Source: Acephala macrosclerotiorum
Taxonomy: Eukaryota > Ascomycota > Leotiomycetes > Helotiales > Mollisiaceae
DNA length: 64,000 nt
Assembly (NCBI GenBank): GCA_014904845.1
Contig: MU119282.1
Span: 62,001-126,000, forward strand
Direction of reading: 5' to 3'
The notes under the pieces were generated by a model, which saw only the letters and a list, made by a program, of their open reading frames with translations, did no database searches and was not told the DNA's origin. The position numbers and the translations under genes are program-made. Positions 25,777 through 35,248 of the stretch are shown here, one piece after another. Every line of letters begins with the position of its first letter. The stretch's first letter is position 1.

Positions 25777-25795
25777 TAAAAAGGGGTTGCGAGAG

Positions 25796-26002
25796 TAAAG
25801 CAAGCGCGTAGTGAACTAGCCGCTTGCTTTAAGATTACGTGCTTTTATATTCCCGCTTGGCTGTGCCATAATGCCGCTGCATGCTTTTATCGAATTAAGC
25901 TGCTCTTGTCTATCTGCGCTTCCCGTTGGAATTATGCATTGCTTTACAGTAGAACAAGGGTCATCACCGCTTGTGAAAGGGGTGTAAGCGTGCGTCGCTT
26001 AC
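25796..26002. repeat. Two short perfect palindromes
   Basis: Arms TAAAGCAAGCG (25796-25806) and CGCTTGCTTTA (25821-25831) enclose a 14-nt loop. A second hairpin has GTAAGCG (25984-25990) and CGCTTAC (25996-26002). They may be the ends of another worn element next to the MITE; this is inference. Confidence 0.55.
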
Positions 26003-27291
26003 TGCACTAAAACTTGAATAGACAAATGGACACATAGGATATTCTTGTGAGGAAGCTATACAGTGATGGTGCTTGGTGTTAATATGGTTGTAGATACTGT
26101 TGCAGATGATAGCTAGGGGAGATGGGGATAGATATATAAAGTTGAGTTCAGCTTGGGACTTGCATGCATATATCCATCCAGAATTGTACGGTACAATGGA
26201 CAGTGAAGTAACAAGCTGTATCTGTTCTTGAGTATTTCTTTGACTGATAGGGTGTCAGGGTGGCTTTGCGAGAGTACTTGGTTGTACACGTCGAGCGAGT
26301 ACTTAAAGAAGAGTCTCACTGCTGCTGATATAGGAATGATAAAGTTCAGAGAAAGATCAATGGAAGATATTGGGGAGTGTTGGTTAGTATAGAGAGAAGA
26401 AGGCGATCTGATCTGAGCGAGTGAGCGAAGGGATGGAAGTTTTTGAATGAGGTTGTATTGCTTGGTTGCTTGGAGCAGGAGTTGGTTGTTCCGTCTTCTT
26501 TGGGACATTGATTTGAAGCGTTGATGAGTAGGATGGGAGGTGAGTGAGGCACTTTGGGTATCAATGCTCGAGCTAAAATCTTGAGTTATAGCACAATGTC
26601 TCATGTTGAAAGGTGCTCTGAAGTACGAGAGTGGGACAGGCAAGAAGCAAGGTACTTTAATAAGCAGGAGTCCAAGCGCACCATGGCAGCAAGATCACTA
26701 TTATTAGAAGATGTTGGCTCATGTGAAAGAAACACAAGAGCCTATGTTGAATGCTTCCTATACCCTTCATTGTTTTATCAAATTATCTCCGCATCCATAT
26801 TATCCCTTCTTGTCAAGCACATTGACTTGAAGCTTCAATGGGTCTGGCTGGTAGTTGAGGGGGATTTTGGGGAGCTGCATGATCAGGGAGGGAAGAGAAT
26901 GTCCTGCAGTGACAGGTACAAGTAAGATCTTGCCTTGAGCACATGGCTCCGCTTCACCTTCTGGCTTTGGCTTGGCCTTTGCCTCTGCTTCATTTATGGT
27001 CCCATCTCCTCTGGGGCACTAAGAGAAACACCGACTTCCGTCCATACATACGTATGAGACGAAAATGTAGACGCCCTAGTCATCTGATCCCACCAGGACT
27101 TTTCCACGCTAGTGGTGCTCGGCTCGTCTTCAACCGCGTCGAACGTTCGATCTCCTCCTTCATCACAACACAAAGAGTATGTCATAGGCCTGCCTTGTGT
27201 TCTGACTCTTCACAGCCCTTCTCTTGACCTTCTACAAATCCGCAAAATACATCTCAAAATCCAGAAATCAACTCGACGACGCGTCTCAACA
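26003..27291. other. Upstream region of the cysteine-rich gene
   Basis: No supported gene. A 176-codon minus frame at 26113-26643 has low-complexity composition and no recognised domain. The last part (26930-27291) is pyrimidine-rich, as expected for a promoter and 5' UTR. Confidence 0.4.
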
Positions 27292-29044
27292 ATGAAGTTG
27301 TGCGCTCTCCTCCTCGCAGGTGGTTTTGCCTCTTTTGCGGCTGCCGCTGCTAACCACGAGCCAGTCCAATGCCCTGGCGTTGTAGGTTTTGCCTCGTTCC
27401 CTCTTCCTCCTGTGCATTTGCCTGTACGATTAAAGAAAAAGAGTCTACTTCCTTGCGCGTTTGTGGGAGAGAAGCTGACGATGATGCAGTGTCTTGGTAT
27501 TGGTGCGATTGAGCATCATGAGGGCTTCGTTGCGGTTCCTGCTAAGGTTGAAGAAAACGAGGTTGATATTAAGGAGATTGGTGAGAAAGTCAACGTTGAG
27601 CTTAAGGAGAAGAGAGGATTGGGCTGTGGTGCAAAGTGTGTTGGTGAGGGTAGGGGTGAGTGCGAGTGTGGTCGTTGCATGGGTGGTTTCGTAATTTTTC
27701 CTTCCCTTCTTCCTTCAACTTTCCTCTCTGCCTCTTAGGTCCCAATAGCAGGAGAGGTAATCGGGCATATGAATACTGACCACGCACTTGCAGTGTGGTT
27801 TCGGTCCTCAAGAGCCTGTCGAGCGTGACCTCATCCCTAAGGATGTCGGACTCTCAGCCTGCAGCCAACACTACGAGACTATCTCTAACTACTACCCTCT
27901 CTATCACAACGCTCAATGCATTTCCGGAAAGAGCTCTCCCACAAAGCGTTCTATCCACCCTATCACCGCTGAGCTCGACGAACGCCAAGAGAAGTCGGCT
28001 AATCCTTCCCCTGGAAACACAAACGCAGCTGCTGGATTGGGAAACAAGCTGGGTAACCGACAGTACAGCGGTGATGGAAATAAGCTTTGCACTACACAAG
28101 CCGACTGCAAGGGAGTTCCTTTCACTCACTGTCTTGCTGGAGAGGTACGTGACTACCTTAACCCAAGCTGTGGATGCACTACATCCATTGGGACTATGAA
28201 ACTAATTATACCCTCTTATAGTGCGTTCCTCGTTGTTCTGCCGAGGATGAAGACTGCGTTGGCGAGGTAGCTGCGATCGAGGAGCGCGCCGGCGATCTGC
28301 TCTATAGACAATGCAAGGTTGAGAGTGACTGTGAGGACTTCCCACACAGTCACTGCGACAACGGTTGGGTACGTTTTTCAAATCAATATTGAACATGAGT
28401 GTGGAAATACTAATCGATATGAATGTGTAGTGCCGCATGTGGTGCTTGACCGGTGACGAAGACTGTGTCCAAGGAACTGCTCAAGTCGCTAAGGTCGAAG
28501 AGGTCAAGCCTGTCGCCGAGCCTGGAGTCTGCATTCTTCCTTGCTGGACCAACACTGACTGTGATGGATGTGGTGGCGGTCGTTGTTTCCGTGGCAGAGT
28601 AAGTCCACGTCTCGATGAAGGTGTGAAGAAGTGTGAAAAGGAATACTAACGCAAAATAGTGTCTGAGAAACGGTCTCGGTGCAGAGCCATCGGTCGATGT
28701 CGCTGAGGACGTGACTACCAAGCGAGAGGAAGACGTCGTCGACGCTAGCACTTGCCAATCGTGCGCCAACAACGAAGACTGTACTCCGTGCAGCCCGTTC
28801 CTTCATTGTCGACTTGGTCATGTAATTTCACCTTCCATTGTCCCTCATAAATGGTAACAATGATCTGACTCTCTCTTTACAGTGCATGATCCAACGCAAG
28901 GACCGTCGTTCCGAGGAGGCTAAGGAGTCGCCAACGGAAGTCAAGCGATCAGGCTGCGGTGAGCCATGCTCTACCAGAGCCGATTGTGCTGACTGTGGCA
29001 ATGGCTTTTGCACCTTTGGCAGATGTGTTCACCCACGCGTCTGA
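27292..29044 (+). CDS. Secreted cysteine-rich modular protein with Kex2-type sites
   Basis: Not a family I can name. Six exons: 27292-27690, 27794-28144, 28222-28368, 28431-28598, 28660-28821, 28883-29044, giving 462 residues. All five introns are phase 0 and every downstream exon begins with a Cys codon. The start MKLCALLLAGGFASFAAAAA is a signal peptide, so the protein should enter the secretory pathway. About six modules follow the pattern C..(D/A)-D-C..C-(5-6)-C..G-x-C (for example DCADCGNGFCTFGRC near the C-terminus). Dibasic KR sites lie between or beside modules (EKRGLGCG, TKRSIHP, TKREED, VKRSGCG), which would suit Kex2 cleavage into smaller Cys-rich peptides. The first exon is weakly conserved in pattern and its donor (GTAATT at 27691) is chosen because it alone keeps phase 0. 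Convergent with the MAPEG gene. Could be an effector, wall or defence protein; none is proven. Confidence 0.82.
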
Positions 29045-29354
29045 GGGGCCGGTTTGCAACACCTACTTTCATTGTCCTGATGATGGTGGGATATTGCAGA
29101 TACTGGCTTTCATGAGTGGTTTGGTGGTATTAATCGTGTGATTCTGGCAATGCAGTTACCTAGGTAGTTTGCTATGCAAAAAAGTGAATACAATGACCCA
29201 CGTACCGTGGTAAGATTACATCAACAATATCTCCCAAAAATATGTGCATGGATCGTAATCCTTCTCTTTTCAACCCACCCCAAACTCCCCTCCAAAAATC
29301 TTGTCTCCAATATTCCACCAATCCCGGAACATCCACTTTCACCTTCTCATCCCC

Positions 29355-30050
29355 TCAAATCAAATTAGCAGCACTATCCCTCAAAACATTCCCACTCTTA
29401 ACAAACAACGTAAAACAAATCCCCACCCCCGTCACAAACACCACACTCCTCAAATTCGCCATCCCCAGCGTCGTATTATTCATATAGATAAAATTATACA
29501 GCACCCTTGTTGCGAGGTAGCTGAGAGATAAAGTATTGAGGGTAGAAGAGGGGAGACCGGCGAGGTTTCCAGCTAGGATGGCGGTGCTGATTAGGGGGAG
29601 GTTTTCGAATCCGTTGGTTTGAGCGGCTTCAGAGCGGAGGATGAGATCTTTTGTCTGGCGTGGGTGTTAGAGATTGATTGTGGAGGGAGAGGGAGGGGTT
29701 GGAGTGAGAGGTAGGAGAGGGATGGAAGGTGGGGAGGGAAAAAGGCGGAGAAAGGAAGGAACGTACGGCTTTATCGAGAGTTTGGTCTTTTGCAAGGCTG
29801 TCGCCGTAGGTTCTGGGAGAGCGATTGTCGAAAGCCTTTGATTTGGAGGCGGCGTAGGCGTGAGGGATGAAGGCGATTATCCATGCAGCTGGGATCTGGC
29901 GCGTCCATCAGTATGATTCTTTGCAAACTTGAGATCAATAGAAATGCTAGTGTAGCTGTAGAAGCTCGGAAGCTCGCCAAAGGAGGGGAAGTAGTTACTG
30001 ACAGCATAGAGAGAGTAATTCTTGGTGTTGTCGAAGAGTGCGGATGCCAT
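29355..30050 (-). CDS. MAPEG family membrane protein
   Basis: MAPEG proteins are small four-helix membrane proteins, some with glutathione transferase or peroxidase activity; the fungal subgroup is largely uncharacterised. Three exons: 30050-30003, 29895-29767, 29654-29355, with introns of 107 and 112 bp; 158 residues, the usual length. Motifs: NYSLYAIPAAWIIAFIPHAY (first helix), NRSPRTYG (~40-47), DLILRSEAAQTNGFENLPL (~62-80), the helix around STAILAGNLAGL, YLATRVLYNFIY, and a last helix VFVTGVGICFTLFV. The first donor (GTCAGT) was selected over reading on, because it restores the conserved YAIPAAW join. Convergent with the Cys-rich gene, with 310 bp between the stops. Likely in ER or microsomal membrane. 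Confidence 0.9.
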
Positions 30051-31041
30051 TTTTGATGATTGATATGAAGGAGTTTCCAATTGGATATTTCGAGTAAAAT
30101 TTGAATATTGGAAGATGATTAGGATGATTAAGAAATGAAATGAGAGTCTCAGCCCCCCAAACTGGTGGTTTTGACCTCCTGTTCGACGTTATTTAACTAT
30201 GATGTCTAGTCTCACGGTCCGCCCGGTTTGAGCTGCATCCGGGGTTGACTTTCGGGAATAAGAGCATTGAGAAGAGATGAGGTGCTGGAACCAAACAATT
30301 GATTAAGCGAAAGACAAAGGGGAAAGTTGTCTTCAGATTCGCAGAGAAGCCTGAGGACTCTCATCGTTGTTTGTTCGGTCGTACGTTGTGGACTGTGCAA
30401 CACCACGATGACTAGCCCTAGGCAGAAATGGAACAGCAATCGAGATGAGAATACAAATATTGGAACAGTGTGATGAGTTTTCAAGTTTCGCGGACACTGT
30501 GATGAACGAATCAAGCAGAGTTCATAAAACTTTGCATTTAGCTGCGGAATGTGAAGAACGAAGGGAAAGATGATGTGTGAGAAGAGTCGGTGCTGACACT
30601 TACGCTGGACCTGTATACCTGAGCATGCCTAGCTAGACACAGAAGCACTAAAACTAATTAGACCTAGCGTTTCTGCAAACCATTTCCGCGACGCGATTTG
30701 CTCTTTTTTCACGCGTCGAGTCACAATTCTCAAGAACATTGCGAGATTGGAAGAAAGTGTGAGTCGCCACAATATCTTATCATATAGATCAGAGTTGACA
30801 CCCTCCGCAGTTGCACGATGGCCACTTCAGCATATCGACTGGAGTCTCGAATGTTTAAAATCGCTTGGAGGAAGAGCGCAAATCAGAGCCAGATCTGGTC
30901 TAGCGTCTAGCTGCTAGATCACCCCCTGGTCCTCATCGACATGTCTCACACTTCGTGTTTTTCTTTCTACTCTCGCACTTCAACACCTGAGCGACGACAT
31001 GTTTTCCCAAATGGTAATTCAAATTCATCACATGGATCAAT
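30051..31041. other. Intergenic region
   Basis: Upstream of MAPEG and of the 2EXR relic. Only short frames without protein character; nothing else seen. Confidence 0.4.
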
Positions 31042-31963
31042 ATGCACAACGCTAATCGCGATACAGTCTCACCTCCACGAAGCAATGGATCCCTGGCAGT
31101 ACCGGGAGCAAATTTTACTTGCTTCTCAAAGCTCCCAAAAGAGATACGACTAAACATATGGGGCCACGCTTCTCAGGAAAAAAGAAACCTTGACCTATGG
31201 GCAGATCATCATGGCGCACTCATGGCATTCGAGGAGAGCAAGCGAAATTTGCACGTCTGTCTCCGCCATGTGACTCTCGAGAGTTTCTCCAGTCCTTCAT
31301 GCCAACAGCGAGTCTAGGAGCGTCGATTGATGCATTACAAACTCCAGCTTGGAACGAGTCATGATTTGGCACATGGTATCCATATCATTATGGATCCGCA
31401 AATCTACATCGGCTGGGAGAGAGACACTATCTGCCTAATGCCTACTCTTGTTGCGACCAAGGCTTGGCACGAGCCCATGCTTCGTACGCCAAGACTATCT
31501 AAAATCGCCCTCAATGTTTTCCACGAAATTTCGAACAGTATATTTAAAAATCCACCAATCAAGGAGGTCATACTCTACAGTACCACTTGCACACTACGTT
31601 CAAGAAAAATGGATTCCCGATCTACAAAGTCAATTCGACATCGAATTTAAAGGATTCCCTCGTGATTTCGACGATTACTGATCAAATGAGAGGACTCATT
31701 TGTTATCTTTTCGAGATAGATTCTACTATTCACACAACCTTTTTGTCGGGCATGCAAGGGATGAATGCTGGCCCTCTGAAGGAGAAGACGGTGAAATCAA
31801 AGACGAACCACCAGAGACCCTCGACCCTACGGTAAGGCATCGAATGCTACAGCGACCGCGACCTGCTCTGAAGCTCATGCGGATCTTCGTTAACGGAGTC
31901 GATGTGAGCTCGAAAGAGGGAGAGAAATGGCGAGAACATGGCAATAAGATGTCGAATCGCTGA
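31042..31963 (+). pseudogene. 2EXR domain pseudogene
   Basis: The start region FTCFSKLPKEIRLNIWGHAS is the 2EXR opening, followed by LRHVTLESF and then LMHYKLQLG, YIGWERDTICLMP, LSKIALNVF and EVILYST. These align by eye with LRHVTTRPPP, LQYYSLEFG, YINWSSDIICPIH, IRRMALNV and EIILYYAP of the intact gene at 7236-8084. Lesions: in-frame TAG at 31315-31317; a frame change near 31580, after which VPLAHYVQEKWIPDLQSQFD continues in another frame; in-frame TGA at 31679-31681; final stop 31961-31963. It is a diverged paralogue, on the opposite strand from the intact copy. Confidence 0.72.
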
Positions 31964-32283
31964 GGCTAGACTTCTGCTCTGCCGTCCTTGCTCACAATCG
32001 GTGCGGTATCTGCGAAAGGAAATTCGATCCCAGTACTATCGTTGGAGCGAGCGATGTTAGCGCACACAAGATGATAGGGAGGAAAGGTGTGTTTTCAGCA
32101 CGGCTAGAGAGTATGAAGGACTTTGAACATAGTGAGCTTTTCTCAATTTGAGAACGTGAAAAGAAGACCACAGAGTGCATTGCGATGCAACTGAAAAGAA
32201 ATTTCTTCTCATCTAGGCAATGATTTCTTATTCACTCCCCATTCCCAACAGCTAGAGCAAGTGTCAGCTATAATTGCGAACAT
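31964..32283. other. Intergenic region
   Basis: Lies between the convergent 2EXR relic and SDR gene; nothing recognised. Confidence 0.4.
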
Positions 32284-33525
32284 TTACCACTGAATAGCAG
32301 ATCCATCAAACGACAAGAAGCTTCCTGAAGTTGTCTCTCTTGTCGCAGCATCGATCTATCGAGGTGTCAGCCACGCTCATTCTTCTCGGCGTTCTCAATG
32401 TTGCAGCCTTGCTTAGACTCTCTCCGCCCACTGCCTCCGAGGAAGAAGCATTAGCCTAGCCAAGCCTCCTTGATTATTCTATCAAGGCTTGGAGATCGAA
32501 AACGCCGATTCCTCTCATCGAGTGCCAACCACGTCACAAAGAGATACACAACTCACCTGCTTCAAAACTCCCGCGGCACTTTCCTCGAGTGTCATTGGCG
32601 GCTCCTGAAACCAGAACCCCGGAGTCAGCACCCCACTTTCATTCACTACAATATACTGAGAGAATGTCCCAGGATTTCCGGGACATTCAAAACTTCTCAA
32701 AATTGAGAGGCGACGGCATACCTGAACACCAATACTATCCGCAAAATTCTGTCCATTTCCCGTTTTCACCCAACCCGGATGAATCGCCAAGCTAACAATC
32801 TCCTTATGCTCATAATGCACCTTCCTGACGAAATAGTTCGCTCCTGCCTTACTGATTCCATACGCCAGAGTCGGGGCCGCTCCTTCCATCTCACCGATGG
32901 ACCCAAGCGACGAGGAGATTAGGATGAATTTTGGCTGTTGTGATTTGGATAGAAGGGGAAAGAGTGATTGGAATAGTGAGATAGGTGCGAGTGCGTTGGT
33001 TTGGAAGTGGATGAGGATTGATTCGGGGGTCGTGTCGAGGGTAGACTTGAACTCGTCTCCGATTCCGAGGTTGGCGATTATGACATCGATGTTTGGAACG
33101 TGGGTTTGTTCGGGTTTCTGAAGTTGAGTCGCTAGAGCTGCGGCTGTATAGGGAGAGCTTTGGTCTGGAATCAGGGCGTCAGTATACTTGATTCTTACAT
33201 TTTTGAATGTCCCAGCCTTGTCGGGACATTGATATTTCTGTTGCCCCGCGGATATGACTTACCGGTCGGCGAGTAGCGCTCGATGATTAATTCACTACCC
33301 TCTGCAGTGTGGATAGCGTGAAGTCCATCCAAGTTTGTCTTCTCGTCCCGAACAGTCGCGATGACGGCAGTGTCTGGACGCTGAAGGAGGGCTCGAGTCA
33401 GGCCCAAGCCGATACCTGCATTGTGGCAAGCGAGGTTAGCCGAGCCAACACGTGAAATAAATAGGGGTAATAGGGGTATTGCCTCTGTTTGCTCCTGTAA
33501 TCAAATACGTGTATTTTGGTGCCAT
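32284..33525 (-). CDS. Short-chain dehydrogenase/reductase, Nor-1-like subgroup
   Basis: NAD(P)-dependent reductase of the classical SDR fold; the closest style is fungal norsolorinic-acid-ketoreductase-like proteins, but the substrate cannot be told. Five exons: 33525-33483, 33415-33263, 33164-32722, 32604-32557, 32355-32284; 252 residues, the normal length. Motifs: cofactor loop TGANRGIG (~10-17, across intron 1), NLGIG, SSSLGS (catalytic Ser), YGISKAG (catalytic Tyr and Lys), HPGWVKTG, and a C-terminal IDAATRETTSGSFLSFDG exon. Intron 1 (33416-33482) has a GC donor (AGAG/GCAATA). Introns 2 (98 bp), 3 (117 bp) and 4 (201 bp) are long and contain palindromes. The frame is intact despite lying among relics; no secondary-metabolite core gene is visible in the window. 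Confidence 0.86.
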
Positions 33526-35248
33526 TTTGAATCTCTGGATGAAGTTTGGAGGATATATGAGGAATGGTGCAGGTCCTTTTGATGGTTGAAGTTGTAAGGT
33601 TGAAGGAAATTTGATGAGGAAGAAGCGAGGTGGGAGAATGTGGGAAAACGTGGTTTAAGTAGAAAATTTCAGCTGTTGGTGCTTTGATTAGTGAGTTCTC
33701 ATTGGATCGCTCGCAAATTGAGAATCCAAGGCTTTTGAGTGACGTTAAGTTTGTTTGGGAAGGTGCGAGATGGGTGATGAGTGAGTCCGAGGAAGCTGCT
33801 GCAGCCACGTTCACACATGCCCAACCGAGTCGACAGCTTCACTGGAGCGAATCGAAGCTGCGCATGGATGAACTGTTTCGATGTGGTTAATGTATACTAG
33901 TAAGCGCGAGTTCGTGTGCCCATGATCAGAAATGAATGCAATCACTGTAACAAAGCTAGATATCTCCACGCAAGGATTATGAACCACGCCGCAAATAGCA
34001 CAAAGCGAAATCAGAGACTCTTCGTGAAGAGAAAAACTAACCATCGGCCGTGTTTTTGTTTGGCAGAAACAGAAAAATTGATAAAGTAATGTATCCAACA
34101 TCATGAAGGAATTGTTAAGGAGAAGTTTTACTAGGACAAAAGTGACTCTCCAGTGGAACCAGAAGTTGTTTGTTTGGCGTTGAGCCTCGGGGCGCTGCAA
34201 AAGCCTCCAGCCACTTCATCCATCTTGGAGAGGGTCTAATCTGCAAGAAACATTTGTCATCTTCGCGGACACCTCTGATGAAGGTGTTTAAAGGCATGAT
34301 GTTGGTAATCGCGCAATAACTCTGTACTATTTTTAGCTCTATCGCTCCTGTGTTTGGGTTTGGCTCAGCATGGGACATTGCTGAGTGTATCATACCTTGA
34401 AAAGTTCAGAAAATTGGCTGATGCTTTCCGCATCTCCTGATATCCTTATATCAAGCATTGCGATCGCAGGCATTTTGCGGCAAGAGCGTGCGAGTAGGGG
34501 GTCTGCTGAATTCGAGTGCGTTAGCCAGGCCGGTTGTGCTCGGGCAACCAAGTTTCGCCACTACCGCAAGTCAGCGAAAACCTCATCGCAAACTTTTGGT
34601 AGTCACGAACCTTGGACGTCACTTTCTTTGTGGACCTCGGAGAATAGCTTGACGGAACTAAAATTACTAAGTCATAGAGCTTAATGTCATTGATAGGGAG
34701 ATGTTCAAGAAGCGTCTCTTCCCTAGGGAGCCACCAACGATATTCATGGACCCGGTTCAGCTCAACTACTCGAGCTTCGACGAGTTCAGAACGAAAAACT
34801 TCTCGTGTTCTGCTATAGGTGTATCCCTTTCGAAAAGGTGGCTCAGGCACCTGGATGCACGTCAGCGCGTTGTTATCTAAAGACACTTTCCTCGCTGCGG
34901 GGATCAGTGATCAACGATCATACATCTTCATAAGGTCGACCTCAAGTTACGGACTTGAATACTCTTGCATTAGTACGCTGCTCATGCAAATCAATCTAAG
35001 TAAGCTAAAGCGTGCCACAAGAAGTTTCGTCTTTGACTGTCTTCTACTCCTAGCACTAAGACATTTGTTAACCGAACAAATGAGCCACCGAAATCATTCG
35101 AACTAATATTAGGCACATCCGTAAGAGTATTGCAAGGCTTCTAGACCACATCCAGAGTAGCCGCCAGGCTCATATTACTAGACGTTAGATCTTTATAGAT
35201 GCTCTCATCTCTAGGTTTTTGGCGCCCGTCTCCCAGGATATTTGAAAG
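33526..35248. other. Intergenic region with an unassigned minus-strand frame
   Basis: A 121-codon minus frame at 34521-34886 (contains ARVVELNRVHEYRWWLPREE) has protein-like composition but no clear start, and no family I can support; it could be a fragment of another relic. A 7-bp palindrome CTCAGCA/TGCTGAG lies at 34364-34385. Nothing else is recognised. Confidence 0.3.

Noticed and set aside
26113..26643. 176-codon minus frame
   Set aside because: Low-complexity composition, no domain, no splice or promoter support.
32284..33525. SDR gene as a pseudogene
   Set aside because: Frames first looked broken, but five exons with good junctions give a full 252-residue SDR, with one GC donor.
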